The position numbers and the translations under genes were made by a program. The notes under the pieces are model-generated. The model worked only from the letters and a program-made list of their open reading frames with translations. It ran no database searches and was not told the DNA's origin. DNA of 64,000 bases from Proteobacteria bacterium DTSAM18 (lineage in GTDB: Bacteria; Myxococcota_A; UBA796; GCA-2862545): positions 62,001-126,000 of the forward strand of contig JARACJ010000006.1 in NCBI GenBank assembly GCA_028767165.1. Direction: 5' to 3'. This document shows positions 34,132 through 42,580 of the stretch, in pieces. Positions within the stretch are counted from its first letter, which is position 1, and the number at the start of each line of letters is the position of its first letter.

Positions 34132-35393
34132 TGGTCACCTCCCTTGGGCGCGAGGACCCCGGTGAGATCGACACCGGTGGTGCGGGACACGGCGTCGAAC
34201 ACCTCGGCGACCGCATGGGGAAGGGCGGCCACGTGACGGGCGAGGGCCCGGCCGTCGCCCTGATCGAGCAGGTTGACGTCCTGCATCTGCAGGTCAGCGA
34301 GCTTGCCGGCCACGGTCTGCACGATTGGCTCGAGCTGCTGGATGAGGAAGATGTCCTTGGCATCGTCGCCCGCCTCGGCCCAGGCCTCGGCGAACATCTG
34401 CAGCACCTTGGCGAGCGCCTGGCCATCGGCGGCGATCGTGGCGGCCTCGGCGCGGGCGGCCATCTCGGAGGCCTTGCGGGCGGCATCCGCGGGCAGGACG
34501 GTGTCGGCCTGCAGGCGCAGGTTCATGAGCTGCGCACGGAACTCCTGCAGCGCCTGCTCGGCCTTGGCCCGGGCGGCGAGCGCGGCCTGCTCGGCACGCT
34601 CCTCCTCGGACTTGGCGGAGGCCTCGAACTCGGCCACGGCCTTGCGGTAGGCGTTCTCGGCGCGCTTGATGGCCGTGTCCGCGGCCTCGGCGGCCACCTG
34701 GCCGTCCTGGTGGGCCTGGGCCTCGGCCTCCTCGGCATCGGCCTTGGCGATGGACTCGGCGATCTCGGCGTTCGACAGCACGTTGGCCAGTCGCTCACGG
34801 CCGATGGAGTCGAGGTAGGAGACGTCGTCGCTGACGCTCTGCACCTTCAGGGCGTCGAGCTGCAGGCCGAGGCGATCGAAGTCCTCGTCGGTCTCCTTCA
34901 TCATCTCCTCGGCGAACTTCAGGCGGTCCTCGTTGACCTCCTCCGGGGTCATGCGGGCGAGGATGCCGCGCAGGTGGCCCTCGAGGGTCTCCTTGGCGAC
35001 GGTCTGGATCTCCCTGGGGTCGCGGCCGAGGAAGCGCTCGATCGCGTTGTGGACCCGGTTGGGGTCGGAGTTGACCTTCACGTAGGCCACGGCCTGCAGG
35101 TTCAGCGGGATGCCGCCGCTGGAGTAGGCGTTGGTGACCGCGAGATCGATGGGGATGGAGCGCAGATCCATCCGATCGACGGTCTCGAGGATGGGCACCT
35201 GGAACGACCATCCACCATGCAGCAGGCGGAAGCCCACCTGGGAACCGTCTTCCAGGGCGCGCGCCCGACCCGAGAACACCAGGATCTCGTTCGGCGCGGC
35301 CACCTTGATGAATGGCTTGAGCAGCAGGACCAGGCCCACCAGCCCGAAGCCGAGGCACAGGCCGGATATCAGCCAGGTGATGATCGTCTCCAC
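34128..35393 (-). CDS. SPFH/Band 7 (flotillin-like) membrane protein, first copy
   Basis: 421 residues from GTG 35393, preceded by GGAGGGGGGAG. Membrane helix at about 8-27, SPFH domain about 30-185 (APNEILVFSGRA, VTNAYSSGGIPLNLQAVAYVKV), coiled coil about 200-330 rich in Ala/Glu, and a C-terminal segment (FLIQQLEPIVQTVAGKLADLQ) also found in the second copy (FLLQKFETVLDTLTSSMDKVR), here quoted in part. Follows an NfeD-like gene, as E. coli yqiK follows yqiJ. Role: membrane microdomain scaffold, inferred from family. Confidence 0.9.
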   Translation of the reverse strand: METIITWLISGLCLGFGLVGLVLLLKPFIKVAAPNEILVFSGRARALEDGSQVGFRLLHGGWSFQVPILETVDRMDLRSIPIDLAVTNAYSSGGIPLNLQAVAYVKVNSDPNRVHNAIERFLGRDPREIQTVAKETLEGHLRGILARMTPEEVNEDRLKFAEEMMKETDEDFDRLGLQLDALKVQSVSDDVSYLDSIGRERLANVLSNAEIAESIAKADAEEAEAQAHQDGQVAAEAADTAIKRAENAYRKAVAEFEASAKSEEERAEQAALAARAKAEQALQEFRAQLMNLRLQADTVLPADAARKASEMAARAEAATIAADGQALAKVLQMFAEAWAEAGDDAKDIFLIQQLEPIVQTVAGKLADLQMQDVNLLDQGDGRALARHVAALPHAVAEVFDAVSRTTGVDLTGVLAPKGGDQ

Positions 35394-35420
35394 GTTGTCT
35401 CCCCCTCCAGATGATTCGAT

Positions 35421-36098
35421 TCAGTCGCCCTTGGGCAGGGCCTTGGGTGTGTCTTCGCCCGGCGCGGGTGCGACCTCGACGATGCTGCCGTCCAGGTGGA
35501 CGACCATGATGCGCGCGCCGGCTTCGAGACGGCGATCCTCCAGGGATCGGGCAGGCAGGGCCACGTCGCCCACCGGCGTGTGGACGAGCACCTTGCCGAG
35601 CTTGTTCCGCTCGGTGGCGATGAGCACCTTGCCGGCCCGGCCGATCATGGTGTCGAGGCTCGTGCTGCCGCTGACCATGTCGCGACGGATGGCCCGGAAC
35701 AGCCTGGAGGCCACGAACCCGAGCACGAAGCCGGTGAACAGGGCCGCCGCCAGCGTGATGGGCATGGCGGTGCCGAGGGCCGTGAGGATGGCACCGGTGG
35801 CGCCGAAGCCGATGGCGCCGAAGCTCGCAAAGCGCAGGGACAGGACGGTCCAGATGAACTCGCTGCCGAAGGACGGGCCCTCCACGGGCGCCGGGACGTC
35901 GGCGTCCACGTGGCCGACCTCCGCGGCCTCCGCGTCGAGGTCGAAGTCGCCGTCGAGATCGACATCGGCGTCGAAGTCGGCATCGAAGTCGACATCGGGC
36001 GATGCATCTGCGTCGAAGTCGGCGTCGCCCGCGCCGAGCAGGCTCACCCCCACCAGCACCCCGCCGAAGGCGAGGCAGAACAGATACAGGCCGATCAT
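35421..36098 (-). CDS. NfeD-like membrane protein with OB-fold (flotillin partner)
   Basis: 225 residues; ATG 36098 directly follows the upstream stop. First membrane helix at 3-22, then an extracytoplasmic Asp-rich loop built of repeated (D/A)DFDAD units (about 24-62), two further membrane helices at about 90-130, and a C-terminal OB-fold domain (IGRAGKVLIATERNKLGKVLV, quoted to 20 residues: GKVLIATERNKLGKVLV). NfeD/YqiJ proteins travel with SPFH proteins and are thought to stabilise them. The Asp-rich loop may bind Ca2+ or simply be a charged linker. Confidence 0.82.
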   Translation of the reverse strand: MIGLYLFCLAFGGVLVGVSLLGAGDADFDADASPDVDFDADFDADVDLDGDFDLDAEAAEVGHVDADVPAPVEGPSFGSEFIWTVLSLRFASFGAIGFGATGAILTALGTAMPITLAAALFTGFVLGFVASRLFRAIRRDMVSGSTSLDTMIGRAGKVLIATERNKLGKVLVHTPVGDVALPARSLEDRRLEAGARIMVVHLDGSIVEVAPAPGEDTPKALPKGD

Positions 36099-36449
36099 TC
36101 AGCGGGCTCCCTGGGCAGCGAAGGCCAGCACCAGCCAGCCCGCGATGAAGGCGACACCGCCGAGCGGGGTGATGGCGCCCAGCCAGCGCACGCCGGTGAG
36201 GGTCATGGTGTACAGGCTACCCGAGAACAGCACGATGCCGGCGACAAAGAGCCAGCCGGCCAGCGACGGCGACCGGGGATGCGCGGCCACGGCGGCCAGC
36301 GCGAGCGCATGGATGAGGTGGTAGCGGGCGCCTGTGTCCCACACCTCCAACAGGTGCTGGTCGGTGACCACCCCCTTGAGACCGTGCGCACCGAAGGCGC
36401 CGAGCGCCACACCCAGGGCGCCGACGACGCCTGCAAGCTTCCACCACAT
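36099..36449 (-). CDS. DUF423 small membrane protein
   Basis: 116 residues from ATG 36449. Four membrane helices and the family opening [16 protein letters not shown], then [18 protein letters not shown] and a final helix with [16 protein letters not shown]423 proteins are inner-membrane proteins of unknown function. An ATG 33 bases upstream is possible but the family usually begins as chosen here. It starts the nfeD-flotillin-hflX group and is divergent from galU. Confidence 0.85.
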   Translation of the reverse strand: MWWKLAGVVGALGVALGAFGAHGLKGVVTDQHLLEVWDTGARYHLIHALALAAVAAHPRSPSLAGWLFVAGIVLFSGSLYTMTLTGVRWLGAITPLGGVAFIAGWLVLAFAAQGAR

Positions 36450-36477
36450 TGACAAACCCCACAGTTGGGGCAACCTA
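36449..36477 (+). promoter_or_regulatory. Candidate galU -35 with palindromic spacer
   Basis: A perfect TTGACA (36449-36454) overlaps the DUF423 start codon on the other strand. The following 17 bases hold the inverted repeat CCCCA-cagt-TGGGG. No good -10 follows (AACCTA/TACGCA), so an activator or a different sigma factor may be needed. Confidence 0.28.
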
Positions 36478-36529
36478 CGCACGGCCCCGGACCGGTCAAG
36501 AGAATCCGGTACCGGGCGTGGAGGTACAG

Positions 36530-37384
36530 ATGAAGGTGCGCGGAGTGATCCTCGCGGCGGGCTACGGCTCCCGGTTCCTGCCCATCACGCGGACCATCCC
36601 CAAGGAGATGCTGCCGATCATCGACCGCCCCTGCCTCGACCTCGTGGTCCAGGAGATGGTCGACGCCGGCATCGAGGACATCCTCATCATCACCTCCCGC
36701 CGCAAGAAGGCGCTCGATGACTGGTTCGACCGGGATCCCGAGCTCGAGCACGCCTTCGAGGCCTCCGGCGCCGCCCACAAGCTGGCCAAGGCCCATCCCC
36801 CGCAGGTGCGCGTGCAGTTCGTCCGCCAGCAGCGGATGCAGGGAACCGGCGGCGCCCTGATGCTCGCCCGCGACTTCGCCGGCGACGATCCAGTGCTGGT
36901 GGCCTTCCCCGACGACCTCTTCGGCCAGCCCAACGCCAGCGCGCAGCTCCTCGCCGCGGCCGAGCGCAGCGGATGCTCCGTGATGGCCGCCCTCGACATG
37001 CACGGCCAGGACGTCTCGGCCTACGGCGTCATGGACGTCGAGCAGGACGACGTAGGCCTCAAGGTGAACGGCATCATCGAGAAGCCGGCCCCGGGCACCG
37101 AGCCCAGCAGCCTCATCTCCCTGGGCCGCTTCGTCTACTTCCCGGACATGTTCGACGCCCTGGTGCAGACCTTCGAAGGCCACCAGGGCGGCGAGTTCTA
37201 CCCCATGGCCGCACTCGAGCTGCTGGCCGAGGCCGGACGCCTGCGCGCCGAGGTGATCCACGCCCGCCGGTGGGACACCGGCACGCCCCTCGGGTACCTC
37301 GAGGCGGTCATCGACCACGCCCTCGACGACCCGCACATCGGCGAGGCGTTCCGGCAGCTCCTGGCCAGTCGCCTCGGCGCCTGA
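36530..37384 (+). CDS. galU: UTP-glucose-1-phosphate uridylyltransferase
   Basis: 284 residues from ATG 36530 (GGAGG 6 bases before). Nucleotidyltransferase signature [29 protein letters not shown] (quoted in part: [20 protein letters not shown]), then GTGGAL, FPDDLFG (metal-binding Asp pair) and [10 protein letters not shown]. It makes UDP-glucose from UTP and glucose-1-phosphate for lipopolysaccharide, exopolysaccharide and trehalose or glycogen routes. Length and motifs fit GalU rather than RmlA. Monocistronic by appearance; a kinase gene follows 152 bases later. Confidence 0.9.
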   Translation: MKVRGVILAAGYGSRFLPITRTIPKEMLPIIDRPCLDLVVQEMVDAGIEDILIITSRRKKALDDWFDRDPELEHAFEASGAAHKLAKAHPPQVRVQFVRQQRMQGTGGALMLARDFAGDDPVLVAFPDDLFGQPNASAQLLAAAERSGCSVMAALDMHGQDVSAYGVMDVEQDDVGLKVNGIIEKPAPGTEPSSLISLGRFVYFPDMFDALVQTFEGHQGGEFYPMAALELLAEAGRLRAEVIHARRWDTGTPLGYLEAVIDHALDDPHIGEAFRQLLASRLGA

Positions 37385-37425
37385 AGCCCCGCGTTCGCCC
37401 GTCGAACCCGGCAATTGTCCAGACA

Positions 37426-37454
37426 TTGCAAAGAGGTGGGACAGCCCATATGGT
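37426..37454 (+). promoter_or_regulatory. Candidate promoter of the PEGA kinase gene
   Basis: TTGCAA (37426-37431), 17-base spacer, TATGGT (37449-37454): four of six matches each. A lone TATACT (37530-37535) touching the start codon is an alternative -10 but has no matching -35. Confidence 0.3.
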
Positions 37455-37536
37455 CGGCCCCATGCGGATCGTACCGATGGGTCACGCCAGCTTCCCGAAG
37501 GTGGACGAGGGACCATTCGGTACTTGACCTATACTG

Positions 37537-39189
37537 ATGCCGATCCCCTCCACACGTGCGCCCTTGCCCACCCAGCCCGACACCCACGAGCACGAAGACC
37601 ACAGCGCCCTGCAGGTCGGCCAGCAGGTGGATCGCTACGTGGTCGAGTCACAGATCGGAAAGGGCGCCACGGCGCAGGTCTACAAGGTCCGCCACCGCAA
37701 CCTCGACACCATCCATGCCCTCAAGGTGCTGTCCCTGGTGAGCCCCACCATCCGTCGCCGCACCCTCCGGGAAGGCCGGATGCAAGCCGCTCTCCGTCAC
37801 CCCCACGTGGTCGGGGTGTCCGACGTGCTCAACGTCGACGGCAACCCGGGGCTGCTGATGGAGTTCATCGAGGGCCCCACCCTCGAGGAGGCCATGGGCA
37901 AGCTGCAGTTCACCCTGCGGCAGGTGGAGGTGCTGTTCCGGGGCATCGTGCAGGGGGTGCAGGCCTGCCACGAGCTCGGCCTGGTGCACCGGGATCTCAA
38001 ACCGGCCAACGTCCTGCTCGCCAACGCGTCGGATGGGGTGGTCCCCAAGGTCACCGACTTCGGCATCGCGAAGGTCACCGAGGAATCCGGCCACACCCGC
38101 ACCGGCGTGGCCATGGGCACGCCGCAGTACATGGCGCCCGAACAGATCCGCGATGCCCGCAGCGTGGATGCCCGCGCCGACATCTTCAGCCTCGGCTGCA
38201 TCCTGTACGAGCTGCTCACCCACGTGCGCACGTTCCCGTCCGACGACATCCTGCAGGTCTACCATGACATCCACAAGGGGCAGTACAGGCCGGCTTCCGA
38301 GCTGCGGCCCGACATCCCCCCCAGGATGCTGCAGGCCATCGACGGCTGCCTCGCGGTGGATGTGGCCCAGCGCATCCCCGACTGCGCCACGCTCCTCGAG
38401 GTCTTCGACGGGCGCCGTTCCTTCCAGGTCTCCACCCGCGAGGGCACGGGCCCCGGCATCGTTCCGGAGCAGGTGGGGGTCCCCCTCGCGCCGGGTGCCA
38501 CCATCCTGCCGATGGATGTCCTGCAGCAGCTCGGCGAGGCCGACGACCTGACCGCCGGCGACCTCCTCACCGACATGACCGCCCCCGCCTCCCTGCAGGA
38601 TCACGTCCTCGACATGATGCCCCCTCCGGAGGAGGCCCCACCGCGTCGACGCGCCCCCCTGCCCCTCGTGATCGGTCTGCTGCTCCTGGCCGGCGGGGCC
38701 ACCCTGGCGCTCCAGGCGCAGAGCCCACCTGCGGCGCCGCCATCCGCACCTGAGGTGACGTCCCCCACCCCGCAGGCGCCGACCACACCCGCCGCCGCCA
38801 TGGCGGTGGTGCCCGCTGAGCCCGTCCCGGAGCCCGCCTCCGAGCCCGTCCCCGACGCACCGTCCCCATCCCCTCGCCCCGTGCCCACACCGGCGCCGAA
38901 TCCCGCCCGGGCCCCACGGGCCGCGAGCCCCTCGCCCGCCCCACCCGTCGCCACGGGCCCATCCACCGTCCGACTCCTGAGCGTGCCCCACGCCGCCACG
39001 CTGTGGATCGATGGTGCCCGGGTCGGACGGTCACCTCACAAGGTGGAGCTGTCCGAGGGCCGCCACACCATCCGCATGCAGTCGGGCGCGCTCGTGCAGG
39101 AGTCCACCGTGCAGGTGATCCCCGGAGCCGAGCACAAGTGGTGCTTCGTGCTCGAGGAGCAGCGGGTGCATGCCGGGGGATGCCCGTGA
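37537..39189 (+). CDS. Ser/Thr protein kinase with transmembrane helix and PEGA-like tail
   Basis: 550 residues. Hanks-type kinase domain about 33-300: Gly loop GKGATAQVYK, Lys63 (ALKVL), catalytic HRDLKPANV, DFG and APE motifs, all intact. After a regulatory linker comes one membrane helix (about 370-388, PLVIGLLLLAGGATLAL), a long Pro/Ala/Ser-rich periplasmic linker and a C-terminal PEGA-type domain (VRLLSVPHAATLWIDGARVG). Such kinases are abundant in Myxococcota and sense envelope cues. The ATG has no clear SD. The stop overlaps the next gene (TGATG). Confidence 0.92.
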   Translation: MPIPSTRAPLPTQPDTHEHEDHSALQVGQQVDRYVVESQIGKGATAQVYKVRHRNLDTIHALKVLSLVSPTIRRRTLREGRMQAALRHPHVVGVSDVLNVDGNPGLLMEFIEGPTLEEAMGKLQFTLRQVEVLFRGIVQGVQACHELGLVHRDLKPANVLLANASDGVVPKVTDFGIAKVTEESGHTRTGVAMGTPQYMAPEQIRDARSVDARADIFSLGCILYELLTHVRTFPSDDILQVYHDIHKGQYRPASELRPDIPPRMLQAIDGCLAVDVAQRIPDCATLLEVFDGRRSFQVSTREGTGPGIVPEQVGVPLAPGATILPMDVLQQLGEADDLTAGDLLTDMTAPASLQDHVLDMMPPPEEAPPRRRAPLPLVIGLLLLAGGATLALQAQSPPAAPPSAPEVTSPTPQAPTTPAAAMAVVPAEPVPEPASEPVPDAPSPSPRPVPTPAPNPARAPRAASPSPAPPVATGPSTVRLLSVPHAATLWIDGARVGRSPHKVELSEGRHTIRMQSGALVQESTVQVIPGAEHKWCFVLEEQRVHAGGCP

Positions 39190-40139
39190 TGCGTGCCCTG
39201 CTGGCGTCCCTGCTCCTGCCCATCGCGTCTGCCCACGGCGCCGACTGCCCTCCCCTTCACGAGGTCCACGCGTCCGCCTGGGAGGCCTTCACCGACGCCG
39301 AGCTCGAGATCGCCCAGGGCATCCTCGACGAGGCCATCGACAACCTCGCCTGCCAGCAGGTCCAGGTGGGCAGCCAGGAGCTGTTCGATCTCTTCGAGCT
39401 GGCTGCCCTCGTGGCCATCGGCAACGAAGACGAGGAGCGGGCCGTGTACGCCGTGCTGCGGGCCATCGCCGTGTACCCCGAGGGCACCACCCGCCCCGAC
39501 TTCGGACCCGAGCTGGCCGAGCTGTTCGACACCTGGTCCACCCGCCTCGTCGACGCCCAGATCCCGCTGCAGGTCCGCACCTCCGAGTCCATCTGGCTCG
39601 ACGGACGCGCCCTGCAGCCTGGAAGCGACGAGAGCATCACCGCCGGCGATCACCTCCTGCAGCGTCGGGAGGGGGACCTGTGGACCTCCGACGTCCTCAG
39701 CCTCGACACCCCCACCACCCTCGTCACCGAGGGCCCCCTGCTGGTGGCCGCCCCCTTCGTGCCGGCGCTGACCACGGGCCCCGCGCTCCCCAGCGCCCCC
39801 GACATCCGGCGCCGCAAGCGCACGAAGACCATCCTGTGGCTCACCGGCGCGGGCCTCGGCGCTGCGGGCACCGGCCTGTTGCTCACGGGCCTCATCCGTG
39901 AGCAGGACTTCCTGGCCAACCCCTACGACGCCGCGTCCTACGGAGGCTGTGCCCAGGGGAGTGGCTGCTGGGCTGCAGAGCGCGACGCCGTCATCGACGC
40001 CGACGCGCAGCACATCTCCATCCTGTACGGCGTGGGCTACGGCGCCCTCGCGGCGGGCGTGGGCCTGACGGTCTCGGGCATCGTGCTCTCCCCGACCCCC
40101 GGCGGCGCCCAGGTGGGGATCCAGGGCACCCTGCCATGA
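39189..40139 (+). CDS. Exported membrane protein downstream of the kinase
   Basis: 316 residues from ATG 39189 (an ATG at 39180 is less likely). Signal peptide MRALLASLLLPIASAHGADC, a helical region with TPR-like character (ELFDLFELAALVAIGNEDEE), a PEGA-like stretch (IPLQVRTSESIWLDGRALQ), then two membrane helices at about 215-237 and 278-302. Its arrangement matches the PEGA-TPR proteins that accompany such kinases. It may be a kinase partner or substrate; that is inference from the overlap. Overlaps the next gene as ATGA. Confidence 0.72.
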   Translation: MRALLASLLLPIASAHGADCPPLHEVHASAWEAFTDAELEIAQGILDEAIDNLACQQVQVGSQELFDLFELAALVAIGNEDEERAVYAVLRAIAVYPEGTTRPDFGPELAELFDTWSTRLVDAQIPLQVRTSESIWLDGRALQPGSDESITAGDHLLQRREGDLWTSDVLSLDTPTTLVTEGPLLVAAPFVPALTTGPALPSAPDIRRRKRTKTILWLTGAGLGAAGTGLLLTGLIREQDFLANPYDAASYGGCAQGSGCWAAERDAVIDADAQHISILYGVGYGALAAGVGLTVSGIVLSPTPGGAQVGIQGTLP

Positions 40140-40732
40140 CAGCCGCGCTGCTGCTGCTCGCGTCCTGCTACCACCCACCGGGCGATCTGCCCGCCGACCC
40201 CTGGCAGGTCGACATCCTCGACAGCGAGGAGCGCTGCGCCCCCTCCCGGGACGAGCTGGTGGCCTGCACGCTCGATGGCGACACCTTCGACGTTCGCACG
40301 TGCGGGGAGGAGCGGGTGCGCCTGCTGGGCATCGACACCCCGGAGACATCCACGCCCGACGGCGACGGCGAGTGCTTCGCCGACCAGGCCTCCCGGGAGC
40401 TCGCCCGGCTGCTGCAGGGCACCACGGCCCGGCTCACGTTCGACCGGGAGTGCGTCGGGGTGTACGGCCGCACGCTCGCCTACGTGTGGCTCGACCGCCA
40501 CATCGCACGGTCCGTCATCGACGTCCGCTACCTGGAGCAGCTCGACGCGTCCTGGACCGCGTCCTCCGGCAATCCAGAGGCCATCCTGGTCAACGAATAC
40601 CTGCTCCTCACCGGCTACGCGCGCCTGTACGACGAGGCGTGGACCGCGCCCCTGCGCTGGGGACCGGAGCTCACGGCCGCCGAACGGACGGCCCAGGCCC
40701 AGGGCGAGGGCCTGTGGACGTCCTGTCCCTGA
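40136..40732 (+). CDS. Thermonuclease (SNase-like) lipoprotein
   Basis: 198 residues. Lipobox LLASC at residues 7-11 of a short signal. The staphylococcal-nuclease core is clear: DGDTF (Ca2+ site), VRLLGIDTPET with Arg and Asp, then YGRTLAYVWL with the second catalytic Arg, and VNEYLLLTGYARLY. It should be a calcium-dependent extracytoplasmic nuclease attached to a membrane, for DNA or RNA degradation and nutrient use, or possibly attack. The start overlaps the preceding stop (ATGA). Confidence 0.86.
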   Translation: MTAALLLLASCYHPPGDLPADPWQVDILDSEERCAPSRDELVACTLDGDTFDVRTCGEERVRLLGIDTPETSTPDGDGECFADQASRELARLLQGTTARLTFDRECVGVYGRTLAYVWLDRHIARSVIDVRYLEQLDASWTASSGNPEAILVNEYLLLTGYARLYDEAWTAPLRWGPELTAAERTAQAQGEGLWTSCP

Positions 40733-40736
40733 GGCC

Positions 40737-40755
40737 GCGCCCCACCGGGGAGCGC
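40737..40755. terminator. Small hairpin between convergent genes
   Basis: GCGCCCC (40737-40743) pairs with GGGG-a-GCGC (40747-40755) with one bulge, in the 31-base gap between the nuclease and YggS genes. Confidence 0.4.
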
Positions 40756-40763
40756 CACCGGGA

Positions 40764-41432
40764 TCAGGTGCCGCGGGCCCCGAAGATGGCCGTGCCCACG
40801 CGCACCCAGGTGGCACCGTGCCGTACGGCCACCTTGAAGTCGTGGGTCATGCCCATCGACAGCTCGTCCATGTCGTGACCCGCATCGCGCGCATCTCGCA
40901 GCAGGCTCTGCATCTGCTCGAAGAACGGTGCGACGTCTTCGGGATCCTCGCGGAACGGCGGAATGGTCATCAGGCCGCGCATGCGCAGGCCCGGCAGCGC
41001 CGCGAGGGCGCCGAGGGTGTCGAGGACCCGTGCGGGCGCCACGCCTCCCTTGGACTCCTCCTCGCCCACGTGCACGGCGAGGAGGGCATCGAGCCCATCG
41101 GGAGCCCGCGCCAGCAGCGCCTCGGCCTGCTCCACCGACTCCAGCGCGTGCACCCGGAACGCCACCGGGGCGATGTACTTCGCCTTGTTGCGTTGGATCC
41201 GCCCGATGTAGTGCCAGCGGATGGGCTCGGTGATCTCACGCGCCTTGTCCCGCAGCTCCTGGGCGTAGTTCTCGCCGAAGTCCAGCTGACCCGCGGCCAG
41301 CGCCTCCTGCACGGCCTGCAGGGGCTTGGTCTTGCTCACCGCCACCAGCTTCGCGGCGTCCGGGGCGCGTCCGGCGGCCACGAGGGCCTCCCGAAGCTCC
41401 GCCTGCACCCGCGCCAGGTTTCCTGCGATCAT
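40764..41432 (-). CDS. YggS/PROSC-type pyridoxal-phosphate homeostasis protein
   Basis: 222 residues from ATG 41432, overlapping the maf stop (ATGA). Family motifs: KLVAVSKTKP with the PLP-binding Lys, FGENYAQEL, WHYIGRIQRNK and the C-terminal SMGMTHDFKVAVRHGATWVRVGTAIFG (quoted in part: SMGMTHDFKVAV). These PLP carriers have no known catalytic activity and balance vitamin B6 and amino-acid pools. Last gene of a minus-strand group starting with the thioesterase gene. Confidence 0.94.
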   Translation of the reverse strand: MIAGNLARVQAELREALVAAGRAPDAAKLVAVSKTKPLQAVQEALAAGQLDFGENYAQELRDKAREITEPIRWHYIGRIQRNKAKYIAPVAFRVHALESVEQAEALLARAPDGLDALLAVHVGEEESKGGVAPARVLDTLGALAALPGLRMRGLMTIPPFREDPEDVAPFFEQMQSLLRDARDAGHDMDELSMGMTHDFKVAVRHGATWVRVGTAIFGARGT

Positions 41433-41980
41433 GCCTGCACCGCCTCGATGGCCGCCAGCGTCTCCTCCAGCGGCAGGCCCTTCACGTTGGTCCACGAACC
41501 CTGGACCTCGGCGACCATGGCACCGGCGATCCCCTGGATGCCGTAGGCGCCGGCCTTGTCGTCGGCCTCACCGGTCTGCAGGTAGCGGACGATCTCGTCG
41601 TCGGAGAGCTCCCGGAACCGCACGCGGGTGGACACCACGAACGCCCGCTGCGCCCGGCCGCGACGCACGCACACCCCGGTGAGGACCCGGTGCCAGCGAC
41701 CGGAGAGCCTGCGCAGGTGATCGAAGCCCTCGGCGCGGTCACGGGGCTTGCCGAGCACGTCGTCGCCCAGGGCCACCACGGTGTCGGCAGAGACGCAGGT
41801 GACGTCGTTCGGGGCGTGCTCCCCCTTCTCGACCGCGAGCCGCTCGGCGTACGCCTCGGGGGACTCCCCTTCGTGGCGGCTCTCGTCGATGTGGGCCGGC
41901 GCCACCTCCAACGCGAAGCCAGCCCACTCCAGGAGCTGTTTGCGTCGGGGAGAGCCGCTCGCCAGCATGAGCGCCTTCAT
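41429..41980 (-). CDS. maf: Maf-family nucleoside triphosphate pyrophosphatase
   Basis: 183 residues. N-terminal LASGSPRRKQLLEWAGF is the Maf signature; SADTVVALGDDVLGKP and the SGRWHRVLTGV strand follow, and the C-terminal part has DKAGAYGIQGIAG (Asp, Lys and Gly loop). Maf proteins hydrolyse canonical or modified NTPs (dTTP, UTP) and were linked to septum formation. Overlaps both neighbours by ATGA, so thioesterase-maf-yggS are one unit. Confidence 0.94.
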   Translation of the reverse strand: MKALMLASGSPRRKQLLEWAGFALEVAPAHIDESRHEGESPEAYAERLAVEKGEHAPNDVTCVSADTVVALGDDVLGKPRDRAEGFDHLRRLSGRWHRVLTGVCVRRGRAQRAFVVSTRVRFRELSDDEIVRYLQTGEADDKAGAYGIQGIAGAMVAEVQGSWTNVKGLPLEETLAAIEAVQA

Positions 41981-42492
41981 CGCGCGGCCCGGCGGTTCTT
42001 GACGTCCTCTTTGTGCCGCAGGCGCGCCTCACGGCGCATCTCGGCCTCGTGGTGCCGCCGGATCTCCTCGTCCGTCTCGGGGGAGAGGGTCGGCAGGCGC
42101 ACCTTGTTGCCCCGGCTGTCGAGGGCGACGAAGGTCAGGTAGGCGCTCGAGGTGTGGGTTCGCTCACCGGTGATGGCATCTTCCCGCTCCACCCGCACCC
42201 CGACTTCCATCGAGCTGTGGCCGGCCCAGTTCACGGATGCCCGCAGCACGGCGATGTTGCCCTGGCGCATGGGGGCCCGGAAGTTCAGGGAGTCCATCCC
42301 TGCGGTGACCACCGTGCAGCGAGCGAAGCGCTGGGCGGAGACGGCGGCGCACACGTCGATCCACGCCATCACCTGGCCGCCGAACACGGTACCGAGGGCG
42401 TTGGTCTGGCCGGGCATGACGATCCACGTCATCTCGGTGCGGGTCTCACTGGGACGGACGCCCCCATCACGGGGCAGGCGGTCGCTGGGCAT
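41977..42492 (-). CDS. Hotdog-fold acyl-CoA thioesterase
   Basis: 171 residues from ATG 42492 (GGAGG 4 bases upstream). The 4HBT/cytosolic acyl-CoA hydrolase pattern is clear: MPGQTNALGTVFGGQVMAWID (quoted in part, GTVFGGQVMAWID), SLNFRAPMRQGNIAVLRASV, and RTHTSSAYLTFVALD. The C-terminus is a charged helix of about 30 residues. It cleaves acyl-CoA thioesters; substrate length unknown. First gene of the thioesterase-maf-yggS operon, behind the glutamate dehydrogenase terminator. Confidence 0.9.
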   Translation of the reverse strand: MPSDRLPRDGGVRPSETRTEMTWIVMPGQTNALGTVFGGQVMAWIDVCAAVSAQRFARCTVVTAGMDSLNFRAPMRQGNIAVLRASVNWAGHSSMEVGVRVEREDAITGERTHTSSAYLTFVALDSRGNKVRLPTLSPETDEEIRRHHEAEMRREARLRHKEDVKNRRAAR

Positions 42493-42530
42493 GGTTCCTC
42501 CGACATCGCGAGCGGGTCCGGCCAAGAGAA

Positions 42531-42561
42531 AGGCCGCAGCGCCTCGCGGTCACTGCGGCCT
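42531..42561 (-). terminator. Terminator of the glutamate dehydrogenase gene
   Basis: A perfect 9-bp stem, AGGCCGCAG (42531-42539) with CTGCGGCCT (42553-42561), starts 20 bases after the gdh stop. On the minus strand it is followed by TTCTCTT. Confidence 0.72.
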
Positions 42562-42580
42562 CATATCCCGTTCGGGAGGA

